Positions 10,316 through 20,238 of a stretch of 64,000 nt of DNA are shown here, one piece after another. A program made the translations under genes and the position numbers. Under the pieces are notes generated by a model. That model was not told where the DNA came from, ran no database searches, and worked only from the letters and a program-made list of their open reading frames with translations. The DNA lies in contig MU405212.1 of assembly GCA_022836615.1 (NCBI GenBank), positions 496,001-560,000 on the forward strand. Reading direction: 5' to 3'. Position 1 is the stretch's first letter. Each line of letters opens with the position of its first letter. The DNA is from Annulohypoxylon bovei var. microspora. Lineage: Eukaryota; Ascomycota; Sordariomycetes; Xylariales; Hypoxylaceae.

Positions 10316-13300
10316 CTATGCGGCAGCCGAAGCAGTGGAAGAGTCTTCATTGTTCACCTTCTCGGCCACCTCTTCCCACCATATTCCATGGGCTTCCTTA
10401 TCCACGGCTCCCACTCTAACAATTTCATCCACTATTTCTCGGACCTTCTCTACAAACTCGGGTAACCCGAGACTCGCAAGCTTCTCTCCGGCTGTACTGG
10501 TCGCCTTTACTTTCTCGCTTGCAGAGCCAGCTTGTATTCTGGCTAGAATATGGCCTCTCATCCGGGTCAGGAGTAATCTCAACACAGGTTCTCTCGGGTC
10601 TGCATTTTCGCGCCGAGCACCTATGCTAGCGGTAAGAACCTTGGTTACAAGGGCCTGTAAGTGTGTCTTCGTGGCCGCAGGCATCGACCGCCCAGCTTCC
10701 AGTGCCGCCATGATGCCGTGGATAGCCGTAGACTGAGGAAGCGGCTTCGAGTCATCGTCCATAGATTCAAGAACGGTGAAGATACGACCGGCTTCTGTCT
10801 TCCAAGGGGCCCGGACGTCGCGCTTAAGCATGTTCTTGCACTGCAAGAGAATAGCACCTGCGGTGACGATACGCATCGTCTGACAGCCGACACGTGCACG
10901 GCGTTTTGTATCGAGAGCAAGCGGCTCCGGTACAGTGTTATCTGATGGTGATGGTTGTGTAAATTCGTCTAACAACATCTGCCAATAAATCTTGTCTGGA
11001 GTAGGCCGTGAGCGTGGAAGATTGATGCCCTCAGGATCACGGCGAGCCACCTCTGCGTGCACCTTATTACGTGCATTTCGCCATGAAGCTTCCGCAAGAG
11101 ATAGCGTGACAGTGCCATTGTCTAAATCCTCGGCAAATACTTTTGTCTCGTACGCAGAGGCGTGCTTTACGAGATCTGGTGCTGCTACTTGCAGCATGTA
11201 ATTTGCGTAGTCATAGAGCATGGTATCGATAAACGACAGTAGCGCCTCAAGGCGACCAACGATGTCGCCTTGGCTGAGCTTATTCTCGACTAGGTCTTTA
11301 ACTTCGTCGTCGCGAACTGGCGCGCAAAGCTTGGGAAGGAGAGATCCAATCGACGAGAAGAATCGCTGGTACGAGAAGCTACCAGCTTGAAACTGTCGCT
11401 GAGCAACATCGGTGTCGAGCATTTCGCCAATGAATGTATGCATAGGTAAGCTAGGTTGGACCAGATGCTGAAGTCTGTCCTTGATGTAATTGGCCATTAT
11501 AATGAGGTAGTGGAACTCCTTCTCCTCGTCCCCTGGGTTAGCTCTCAAATCCTCGAAAAGGGGAACCATGCGAAGTTTATGTTGCTCTTGAAAGTGCTGA
11601 TACTCGATACGATACTCGCGGTTTATGGCTAGCTCGTGAACAATAACCCGATTATCCGGAAGTATTGGGGGATAGCTTGGCTGAAGTACGCTTTGCTTCA
11701 GCTCCCTCTCCCCCGTTTCCCTCAGCGGGGTCTGTGGCGGCGTGAGCGTCTGAAGTTGCGAAGAGACAACATGTTCTGCTGTTGCATTATCCCCAACCGG
11801 GTTGCTGTTGCTTAAGGAATGCTCCGCAACTCTTGGTTTCATGTCGCCCGCAGGCTTCTTTGCGGCTCTAGCTTTCCTCGCCTGCTTGACAGCTTCGAAA
11901 ATCATTTTCTTGCCCTGCTCAGCACCGGCAAGTCTCTTGATCCGGACCATCAACATAAGTTGATTTTCCCTGATACTCTGCCGATAAGATTCGGCGACGA
12001 CTTCTTCGGTGCGATCTTTCACGGTTTGAAGTATTGCGTCAAGCTCGACGAATTGCAAAAGCATCACTTCGACCAACGCGTTCGAATCGCGAGCCTTCCA
12101 CGCTATGAAAGCATTGTGAAACGTCGCATATGATTCAGGTAGAGATCCTTGCAATGCCGGCGGAGTTGTATAGTTGTTCATTGAAGTCAGCCGCGAGAGG
12201 ATGTTCTCGAACGAGATGAGCAAATCTCGTGCCTTGGCGACGAGATCCTGTAACTGCGGATTAGCCAGATCATCATGAGGAATGGGTTGCCCTTGAGAAG
12301 ATCCAACCTGCTCCTGTTCTCCTCTGTGGTCTTTATTGCTAAGAACCTGGGTAGGGTGACCTAGGATTAAGAAGGCGCTCAAGAAGGTTCGGACAGCGGT
12401 CATTTCATCTACTGACCCTGCCTCACCTTCTTGCAAACCACAGATGCCCAACACTCTCGCTGTGAATACGAGAACTTTCTCTTGAGCAAGGAGTTCAGTC
12501 ACCTGCTCAAAAGAGGTATCTCGAACACCGTCAATATTCAAACTGAGCTCAGAGAATTGGTGCACAGCCTTCCTCTTCAATACTCCTCTCCACCACCATT
12601 GGATCTTGGACGCTGCAACATCCTCACTCATGATAACGACATCACTCATGCTCGAAGATTCATGTTCGTCCTCCTCTGGTAAGCTACTAGTATCAGACTT
12701 CTTAGTCATGATGCTTTGGCCTCTGGATCGTCTAGCGACGTGGCGACTACGCAGTTCTTCCCTCCTTTTTTCAGCTTCAGCTAATCGTTCCTCCATCTGG
12801 GCTTTAAGCTTGCGCAACTCCTGCTCTCTCTTTTCTTTCATGCTTTCGGCCACTGCCTTGGCCCGCTTTACCTCCTCGGCGCACGCAGCGACGATTTCGG
12901 CCAGGTTTTTCTCTCTAGCCTGTGCAGCGGCTAACGCGCGTTCTTCTAAATTCGAACTCTTCTGGTGGGCGGCCTTCGCTAGAGCTGCTCTCAGGCGCAC
13001 CTTTTCAGCGTGCGCCGCCCTGTCGGCCAAGCGCGCCTTCCGATCCTCCAGGATAGAAGCACGTCGCATTTGCTGGGCAATGTACTTGCTCTGAGGACCG
13101 ACATTGTGGACGAAGCCATGAGAGGACCGCGACTGCGCGGAAGAGATCGAGTTTCGACGCGACGAGGCAGCAGAGTCCTTTCGACGGTTTTGAGTAGGGC
13201 GGTAAAATCGTGCGGCAATGTGCGGAGGTGGGGTATATATTCTAGTGCTATCCTCTTCTGTCGTCATCAAAGTCATATCTAGATCGGAGTCTATGGATGA

Positions 13301-13372
13301 CGGATCTGGTGTGCCTATGGATTCCGCGAGGTTTCGAGAGGGGTCGGATAGGTCTGCGGAAACGCGATGCAT
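10316..13372 (-). CDS. SOK1: Tcp11-domain protein, SOK1-like cAMP-signalling factor
   Basis: An intronless gene of 1018 residues. The N-terminal 110 residues are disordered and Ser/Arg-rich. Residues about 110-215 form a long charged coiled coil (AERRAAHAEKVRLRAALAKA-type heptads and KAQMEERLAEAEKRREEL). An IQ-like motif follows near 255 (ASKIQWWWRGVLKRK). The C-terminal half (about 560-1010) is the Tcp11 domain, with NREYRIEYQHFQEQHKLRMVP and the terminal VEKVREIVDEIVRVGAVDKEAHGIWWEEV. In yeast, SOK1 is a high-copy suppressor of protein kinase A defects, and the family includes the mammalian T-complex protein 11. The gene name is by family resemblance only; the biochemical role is unknown. 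The upstream strand is rich in pyrimidine tracts, typical of a fungal promoter. Confidence 0.82.
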   Translation of the reverse strand: MHRVSADLSDPSRNLAESIGTPDPSSIDSDLDMTLMTTEEDSTRIYTPPPHIAARFYRPTQNRRKDSAASSRRNSISSAQSRSSHGFVHNVGPQSKYIAQQMRRASILEDRKARLADRAAHAEKVRLRAALAKAAHQKSSNLEERALAAAQAREKNLAEIVAACAEEVKRAKAVAESMKEKREQELRKLKAQMEERLAEAEKRREELRSRHVARRSRGQSIMTKKSDTSSLPEEDEHESSSMSDVVIMSEDVAASKIQWWWRGVLKRKAVHQFSELSLNIDGVRDTSFEQVTELLAQEKVLVFTARVLGICGLQEGEAGSVDEMTAVRTFLSAFLILGHPTQVLSNKDHRGEQEQVGSSQGQPIPHDDLANPQLQDLVAKARDLLISFENILSRLTSMNNYTTPPALQGSLPESYATFHNAFIAWKARDSNALVEVMLLQFVELDAILQTVKDRTEEVVAESYRQSIRENQLMLMVRIKRLAGAEQGKKMIFEAVKQARKARAAKKPAGDMKPRVAEHSLSNSNPVGDNATAEHVVSSQLQTLTPPQTPLRETGERELKQSVLQPSYPPILPDNRVIVHELAINREYRIEYQHFQEQHKLRMVPLFEDLRANPGDEEKEFHYLIIMANYIKDRLQHLVQPSLPMHTFIGEMLDTDVAQRQFQAGSFSYQRFFSSIGSLLPKLCAPVRDDEVKDLVENKLSQGDIVGRLEALLSFIDTMLYDYANYMLQVAAPDLVKHASAYETKVFAEDLDNGTVTLSLAEASWRNARNKVHAEVARRDPEGINLPRSRPTPDKIYWQMLLDEFTQPSPSDNTVPEPLALDTKRRARVGCQTMRIVTAGAILLQCKNMLKRDVRAPWKTEAGRIFTVLESMDDDSKPLPQSTAIHGIMAALEAGRSMPAATKTHLQALVTKVLTASIGARRENADPREPVLRLLLTRMRGHILARIQAGSASEKVKATSTAGEKLASLGLPEFVEKVREIVDEIVRVGAVDKEAHGIWWEEVAEKVNNEDSSTASAAA

Positions 13373-14922
13373 TCTGACTATGTCGGATTGGTGCGTACGT
13401 TATAAACGTACTTATCTAAGCCAATTCTATGCAGGTAAGAAATGAAAGAAATGGCGCAATACAACAGAGGGGTCTGGTTTTCTCTGCAAACCCAGTTTGA
13501 TAGATCTGGATCGTGGTGTGTCTTTGTATAATTCGTGTGAAATAACCGAGTCTGAATTCTTGTCACTGTCCGTTTGGCGCGGCGCTTCGCCAACCACGGC
13601 TCGGACCAACAACAAAGTGACGCACTTCCACGGTACGCTACGGTAGGTAAAGTGGGAACGAGTAGGATTGAAACGATGGTAGTTGCGGCCGCAAGAAGCG
13701 CAGGAAAATATAAATCCCAACGGGAAACCTGAAAAAAGAAGATGAAGTGGAATGAGATGAGATGAAGAATACAATGGTAAACGGGTAAACGAGCTGCAAC
13801 GAGGACAAAAGTTGCAGAGCTGCTACTGCAGGTATCCGAGTCAAGCGGATAGAAAGGGAAGAATGAAATGGAAGAGGGAATAATAAACAGGGAGGAAAAC
13901 GCAGTAAGAAAAGAAGGTTGGCTAAGGTAATAAACTTTCTAAGTTGGGCTGGAAACGTCAAATGCACTCAATGCAATTATGGCAGATGACGGAAGGATTA
14001 CAATTGTGAGGCCAGCCGCCAGTCAATCGCGTCTCAGGTCTAGCCCACCTGAGCGAAACATTAAATTGTAGGTGCCTACAGTGGCATGCTACACAAACTT
14101 AGAACAGGCCTAGGGTCCTAGGCTGCTAGGTTCCAGGCATACGGCGCGATAGCGTATCTCCATCCGTTTAAGATAATAAATTCCCTTTTTTTTCCTTTTT
14201 ATATTACTATATGTAGTTTAGCACTCTCGTATTCCGCATAATTTGGTAAGCGAGGTACCACTAAGTTCTTTCCGTTTCCATCCACTCCTCCTTCCAATCC
14301 GCATTCGTCAACCTTCTCAAGTTGGAAGTTGGGACGTCACTTGCCAATATCACCTCCCATCCATGTGAACGTCACCACCTAGGCGGGCATATGCATACTT
14401 AATAAGCCCCACGATATTACTAGCGTTAACCCGGTAAATGGGATTGACATCCACGCGGCTGAACCGCACCTCTTTCGCCATAAGATCCTCGCCTATATTT
14501 TGTATATCTTATAAATATGTCGCCAAGACATTCAGCCCGAGTAGAGGGCAAGTGTGAGACTTGAGACTCCACAATGTTCTCAACTACATACGATGAGAAT
14601 ATTAAGAGTTATCTCGACTTACTGCATCAAGATACAGCTGCAACCGAAATATCAGGCAATAGATACCTAAGTATGCCTACCTAGCAGCCTAGATGGGCCA
14701 GGTCGGTGTTGTATAATGCATGTTGGTTGCAAAAAACAAATGCCAAGGGCCACAGCCCGATCCATCGAGTGTATATATTGTGGTATATCACGTCGAGAAA
14801 GACCAGATACCTAGTACATTTTCTCTATCGTTGTTTGACCTCAAACCACAGTACCTAGTATCCAAGCTACAGCTCAAGCGATTTTATCTTCACGATAATA
14901 TCTCGAGCAACTCGGTTTGAAT
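13373..14922. other. divergent promoter region, SOK1-type / ML-domain gene
   Basis: On the minus strand, 13640-13960 is strongly CT-rich, which fits the SOK1-type promoter or leader. Open frames there are a by-product of that composition. From 14060 on, the DNA is AT-rich with many TAGGTA/CTAGG words and no recognisable gene. A frame at 14720-14920 ends just before the ML gene and lacks a hydrophobic signal. Confidence 0.4.
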
Positions 14923-15703
14923 ATGCGGATCCCGATGTTGGAAGATGTCGTGAGAAGCCTATCAATATTGCCGGGTTTCCAAAAGCCCCTGACCAGCGAG
15001 TCTTCAAGCGGACTCTCAGAGATTCCGCCGTCGTTAAAGGTTAGCATACCCGGTGGTTCTCCTTTCAGTTTCTGCGAGGTGTCACGACCGACAGACCTCT
15101 TCAGTATCACATCTGTCGAGCTAACCGAACAGCCCGTCTACATGTATGTGGTTGAGCTTCAAAGCACTGAGCCATCTACTCACTAATGATCAACAGCGAT
15201 GACTATTTCACTGTTCACCTCTATGGGACCTTTCAAGAATCATGGACGGCAAATGCGACCTTGGAAATTAATGGAAATTGCGGTTCGCACTGCGAGGAAT
15301 ATGGTAGACCCCCGTTCGAGGAAACACCACCGGGTGAGCCAGTCTCGTTAAATTTCTGTGACTTAAGCAAGATCGAGCAACCTCTAGGCGGGAAGAAGAA
15401 GCATGCGACTTCCAAAGGTTGTCCACCCGAGGAGGGTTATGCCTTGATCACTTCGCCGGGATTTATAGCGACTCTGTTCCTCAATGTTCCTGTAAGCTTT
15501 TTTATCGTTTTCTCTTCTCTACGACCCGTATCCATGGTGACTGACGAAAGTAGGGCTGGTACAATTTCACCTTTGACGCGAAAACGGCCGAGGAGGACAG
15601 GATTTACTGCTTGACAACTGAAGTCTGCTTGAGGTACGAAAATGAAGACAAGAATAAGGGCTTTCCCCCGGGCCCTTGGAATAATTGTACATGGCCACGA
15701 TAA
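14923..15703 (+). CDS. ML/NPC2-like lipid-binding protein without visible signal peptide
   Basis: Three exons (14923-15143, 15197-15491 and 15554-15703) join in phase to 221 residues. The core fits the ML (MD-2-related lipid-recognition) family of NPC2 and fungal PG/PI transfer proteins. It has a proregion resembling GFQKPL ... SIPGGSPFSFC, then DLFSITSVELTEQPVY, a beta-strand region, NFCDLS, GCPPEEGYALI, and the final strands FTFDAKTAEEDRIYCLTTEVCL. The end PPGPWNNCTW resembles secreted fungal ML proteins. Eight Cys are visible, more than the usual six in NPC2. Intron branch sites (CACTAAT, GTGACTGAC) and donors (GTATGT, GTAAGC) are good. Such proteins bind sterols or phospholipids in vacuole or cell exterior. 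Oddly, the only in-frame start gives MRIPMLEDVV, which is not a signal peptide, so a missed upstream exon or loss of the signal are both possible. Confidence 0.68.
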
Positions 15704-18700
15704 AGTGACCAGGCTTTAGCACATAAATATCTAGGTAGGTACACCCTTTGGCAAAAGACTATGTACGTCTTTATAACTTCTATAAATGCATGTTTAATCA
15801 TAGTTATGTATAATCGGCAATTGACTAAACCGAGTTAAGGCATAAGGGGCTCGAGCTGTTATGAATGCTACTTGTAAACAAACTAAACATAACACTATTT
15901 TGATCAGATCTCGATTTGCCATCTGACGTTATTCAACCTCATCTTAAATTATCAGGAGTACAATACCCGTTCGCCCTACCCCGTCTGCCCGTTCGCATGT
16001 GAATCACTACCCTGATCCTTGGCGTGCCGGGTCTGTTTTATGAAACATTCAAGGATGACACGGGTATCTGCTGCCTGTAGGTCTCAGCCGAGCCTGCAGT
16101 CATCCGAATCCTAGGTGTGTGACCTTGGTTCGTGAGGCTCAACGGTAGTTGTTGAGTTCTATGCCGGTATTATATATTCTACAAAGACTATAATTGATAA
16201 CAAAACTAACTAGGTATGCTTAGAAATTTAAAGTTTCTGTTTCAATGTTGGTTTATGTGTTTTTATAGAGTAGTGGCTTCTATCATCAGTCACTTAATTA
16301 TTGATTGACACATTGTGGCCATGTGGCTCGTGACTCGGGAGAAGAGATTGATCATATTTATGGTTTAGCATGTGAAGCCCATCTATCTAACTAAGACGAT
16401 TAGGATAACATGGCCACAGGAAAGTTATACGGCCCTTGTCTCGTAGCAAGCCAATATACCTATAGTTATGTTTATTATAAACTACGTTGACAAGTTCGCG
16501 ATTTCTTAGATGGGTTTACAGTACGGAATATCAATTTCATATTAAATTTCAATGAAGTCTCATGAATCCGTAGTCGCAGGAAATGTAGGTAAGTATATGT
16601 TTAACTACCTACCCATAGACATGTTTTTAAATGCATATTAGGTATTTAACAACCTTTAGGATATGAGCCCCCAGTCCGGCGAGTCGGATTACAGCATCCC
16701 ATGGTGGTGTCGTACCAACTTTACGGCAAGTGCATCTTGAGGTCTAGTGCATTTGCGTTATCAAACTAGAAGAAATTGAATTGCCATTAAAAGACTGCGT
16801 ACGTGATAGGATTTGGAAACCATGGAGTTAAGGCCGGATGGAAAGACAAACCTCTGACATATATACTAGAGACAAACAGTGGAATTCGTTTTTAGGCCGA
16901 AGACATTCATGTTATTATATAAAACCTCGAATTAATTATCATATTTGTGCTAATAACCGTGGTGGCAGGTAGATATGTATTAGGTGTAATGTGCACACAA
17001 GATCAAGCCTAAATTACATATACTAATAGAGTAGAATAGGGGTATGTCACGTGCAGGGTTCCAGAACGAGAACATACAGTAGGTAGTTATAGATCGCTGA
17101 CGAATGCATCGATAATTGCTCTGGCAATGCTTCCAAACAAGGTACCAGGCGTCGAAAACGACCTGATTTTTGTACAGACAACACGGCAGCTTATAACAAG
17201 ACTCTATGCACCGGCCTCACTCCAACGGCAGTGAGGTAGTCTAATCTACTCGATTCATTGGGACCACTTATATATTGCCAGTTACTCGCGTTTGATAAAG
17301 AATCTTGACAAACTTGCGCGGTGTATGAAAAATGTTTCTAGCGATCGTTTAACCTTGTTGAATCTGATGGTATAAGTAAGACGAGGCGTGATGACGATAT
17401 GTGCCAGTGGACCCGATGATACGATCAAAACCTGGACCTAGAGCGTTGTCCTAGTTCAAGAGATCCTTGGGACGATTTGAATAGTGGTTCCAGTGACAAT
17501 CCCAGTACCATTTCTGATATTAATCTGGTACCGATTCTGGAGGCTCTGGCGATTGAAGAATATCCTCACCTACCTCCATTATACGAGGCCAAGCCATGAT
17601 CCATATTTTGGTTGAGATCTCGTGGATAAGCCCCTAGAATACCCAGAGTGAAATTGGACGTAGCTTGTGGCGATTTAGTGAATGCGGCTCTGCGTGGCTA
17701 AAGTTAATATTGGATCTTGCGAAACTTCACGGCCCCGACACATTGGATAAGAAACCCAGACGCCGTTAGTCTATAAGATGGCCTAAATGGTCGTGTCCTT
17801 CTACCACGTGTACGTACGTATGTATAGTCCGGGGAACACGAATGCCGCAAAACTATGGGGAGTTGGATTCAATCTAATCGTGGCCGTTCCTGTATTAGTC
17901 TATAGTCTGTTAGTATAAGTAGCTAAAGGAGCTAAGGGGGCTTGACGCTTCTTCGAGTGAAGAAGTGGTATGAGGACACGTTGTTAAATGATTGGCCAAG
18001 AAATGATGTTGAGGCTTGCATATCCGCGAATAGCAAGGTAGCCGAGACATATGCTTTTTGCCTGTAAGTTATCGACATGGAATGCGGTTCCGTACTCGAT
18101 ACAGCTATGTCCACGATCGGCGCATTTGTTCAACGTCCCGTCCCGCTAAAACTTGAGAATTCTCGGATGCTGTGCCGTACTAGATGCATGCCGTTGTGCC
18201 TAGCTGGGAAGCCACCTCGTTGGCATACAGTGTCGAGTTACGTAGACGTGCAGTCACGTATGTATGTATGTTCATTTTGTGGCTTCGTGCGATGTTTACA
18301 ATGATATCGCGAGGCTTTCCCTCGACTCAGTGCTTTATGCCAATGATACAAAGTGAGGTGGTATGCGACGCCTTGGTTAAACCATTGGATAGCAAAATCA
18401 AGTAAAATCAGACATATCGATGTGTAACCGCATTTCTGCCGTGACTCGGCGAGTCAGACTAGTCAGGAACACACGGGCCGTTGTGAAGCAAATGCCTCAC
18501 GTTAGACATGACGATGACCTGTGAGAGGTGAGATAGTCACAACGTGTCTTGAATTCGTCAATGACCGAGGACGAAAATCTGTCAGAGCGAGCCTAAGTTC
18601 CAACGGCGATCTAGGCTCTCTCCGGTTCAAGCGGTCAGTGAAAATCAGAGAGCTAGGATTTAATTCCATATATTGCACCATCGTCTTTCATCGTGATGAA

Positions 18701-19266
18701 GGAGGTCTGGGTTATCTTGGGTATCAAGCGGTCAGTCGATAGCACCAAGATCTAAGGCATTGATTGGACGTCTCGAATAACCAAGCTTTAGTGCCATTGG
18801 CTGGTTATCTTGCAGGTCCAATAGATGTTAGGCGTGATGCTCTGGCGTTGTCAGGGCGATTCCTAATGCAGCAGAGTCGTACCTATTAGCGGAGGACGGG
18901 TTCGATAAGAAAATCCAAAAATCTGGGAAAATATCGAACACGACTTTTTGAGGATTGGAATGCTGTGGCAGTTGTGGGATATTCTGAAGGCTTAGTGGCC
19001 ATTGGTTAATTGGCACGTGGGTTGCCGGCATAGGATCATCGTCGATTTAAGAGACAGCACTTGTATACTTATTACGTCTTTTTAATTTAAGATACCTAAT
19101 AGATACTTGATGAAGAATTTATATAGTATTGGTCTAATCCGAGAGGTGCCGAGGAGCCGTAGTATTTCGCTTGTTCCGAACTAAAATCTAATACCTGAAC
19201 TGCCCAGGTGTACATGGGGAAGAGACTTGGAGAATGGGAAAGTGCTAAATTTCAATTAAAGCACCT
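15704..19266. other. large gene-free region
   Basis: About 3.6 kb with no supportable gene on either strand. Base composition is mixed to AT-rich, with many short CTAGGTA-type words. Small open frames (17932-18405, both strands) are short, overlap one another and lack motifs. A 13-base word (TCAAGCGGTCAGT) occurs at about 18626 and again at about 18724, and a CTTCTTC/GAAGAAG hairpin lies at 17947-17965. It is probably old decayed insertion DNA. Confidence 0.4.
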
Positions 19267-19961
19267 CCTTAGGGGAAACATAGGCGGGGTGGGAACTGTC
19301 CCGTAACGGTTCCAAAATTCTGGCACGGTTCCAAAAATTTGGAACAGTTCCAAAAAAAGGAATGGTTACGCTTCCCAACCATATTTTGGAACCGTGCCAG
19401 CATATGGAACCGTGCCAAAATTTGGAACCGTGCCAGCATTTTAAAAATTAAAAATTCATTTAATCGTATTTATTTATTTATTTAATGATTTTTATGTATT
19501 TATTAAATTAATTGATTTATTTTTATTTTTATTTATTTTATTATTATTTTATTTTTATTTTTTATTATTTACTTTACATGAGATTCGAACTACGAGGCTT
19601 ATAATTAAGGTTTTACAGTTTTCAGATTTTACCATTATACCACCATTTACGCGCGCATAACTTAAACCTTAAATCTATTAATAAAGGTTTACATTGAAGT
19701 AATAAATCAACTTCGTTTTGGCACGGTTCCTAAGTTTTGGCACGCTTCGTAAGCTTTGGCACACTTCAGATTTTTGGCACGGTTTAACTTTTCTAATTTC
19801 TTTAATTCTTCTAATTTTTAAAGCGTGCCAAAAATCGAAAAGCGTGCCAAATCGTAAGAACCATGCCAAAACCTGAGAACCGTGCCAAAATTTTGGAACC
19901 GTTACAGCAACCTTGGAACCGTTACGGGACAGTTCCTACCCCTCGCATGTTTCCCCTAAGG
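19267..19961. mobile_element. Palindromic MITE-like element with TA-flanked terminal inverted repeats
   Basis: The ends are inverted copies of about 45 bases. The left end reads CCTTAGGGGAAACAT then GAACTGTCCCGTAACGGTTCC, and the right end is its reverse complement with only a few differences. If the element is taken as GGGG...CCCC (19272-19956), TA stands immediately outside each end, the target duplication of Tc1/mariner elements. Inside, a word of the GGCACGGTTCC / GGAACCGTGCC type recurs a dozen or more times in both orientations, so each arm can fold on itself. There is no transposase frame; a minus frame at 19678-19869 is made of these repeats. It is best explained as a non-autonomous DNA element. 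Confidence 0.7.
19440..19655 (-). repeat. tRNA-like promoter boxes followed by A-rich tail (possible SINE)
   Basis: Read on the minus strand, TGGTGGTATAATGGT (19645-19631) matches a tRNA A box. GTTCGAATC (19590-19582) matches a B box at tRNA-like spacing. About 140 bases of A-rich simple sequence (AAAATAAT-like units) follow downstream. This order is that of a tRNA-derived SINE. I could not fold convincing acceptor and T arms, so it is either degenerate or a coincidence of AT-rich sequence. It sits inside the palindromic element, between its two arms. Confidence 0.35.
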
Positions 19962-20238
19962 CTGTAATCTGGGGCACCCCTCCCCTAAGAGATACACTAG
20001 GCAGCTGCTAGGTACCCAGGTTAAGGTATCTTGGGGGAGCCCTCTGGAGGATCCATTTCTCCACTTTGGCCGAAACCGCCACCATAATTAAAGTTGTAGG
20101 GCTTGGGCTTTGTACCTTTTCCATCATAATTCAACTTCCACGGCTTCTAACACAGCTTCTAATCCGAATACCACCCGCTCAATTTCCTGCGAATCATTCC
20201 TCCCACATTGCCATGGTCATTCGCCAGATGTTTACTCC

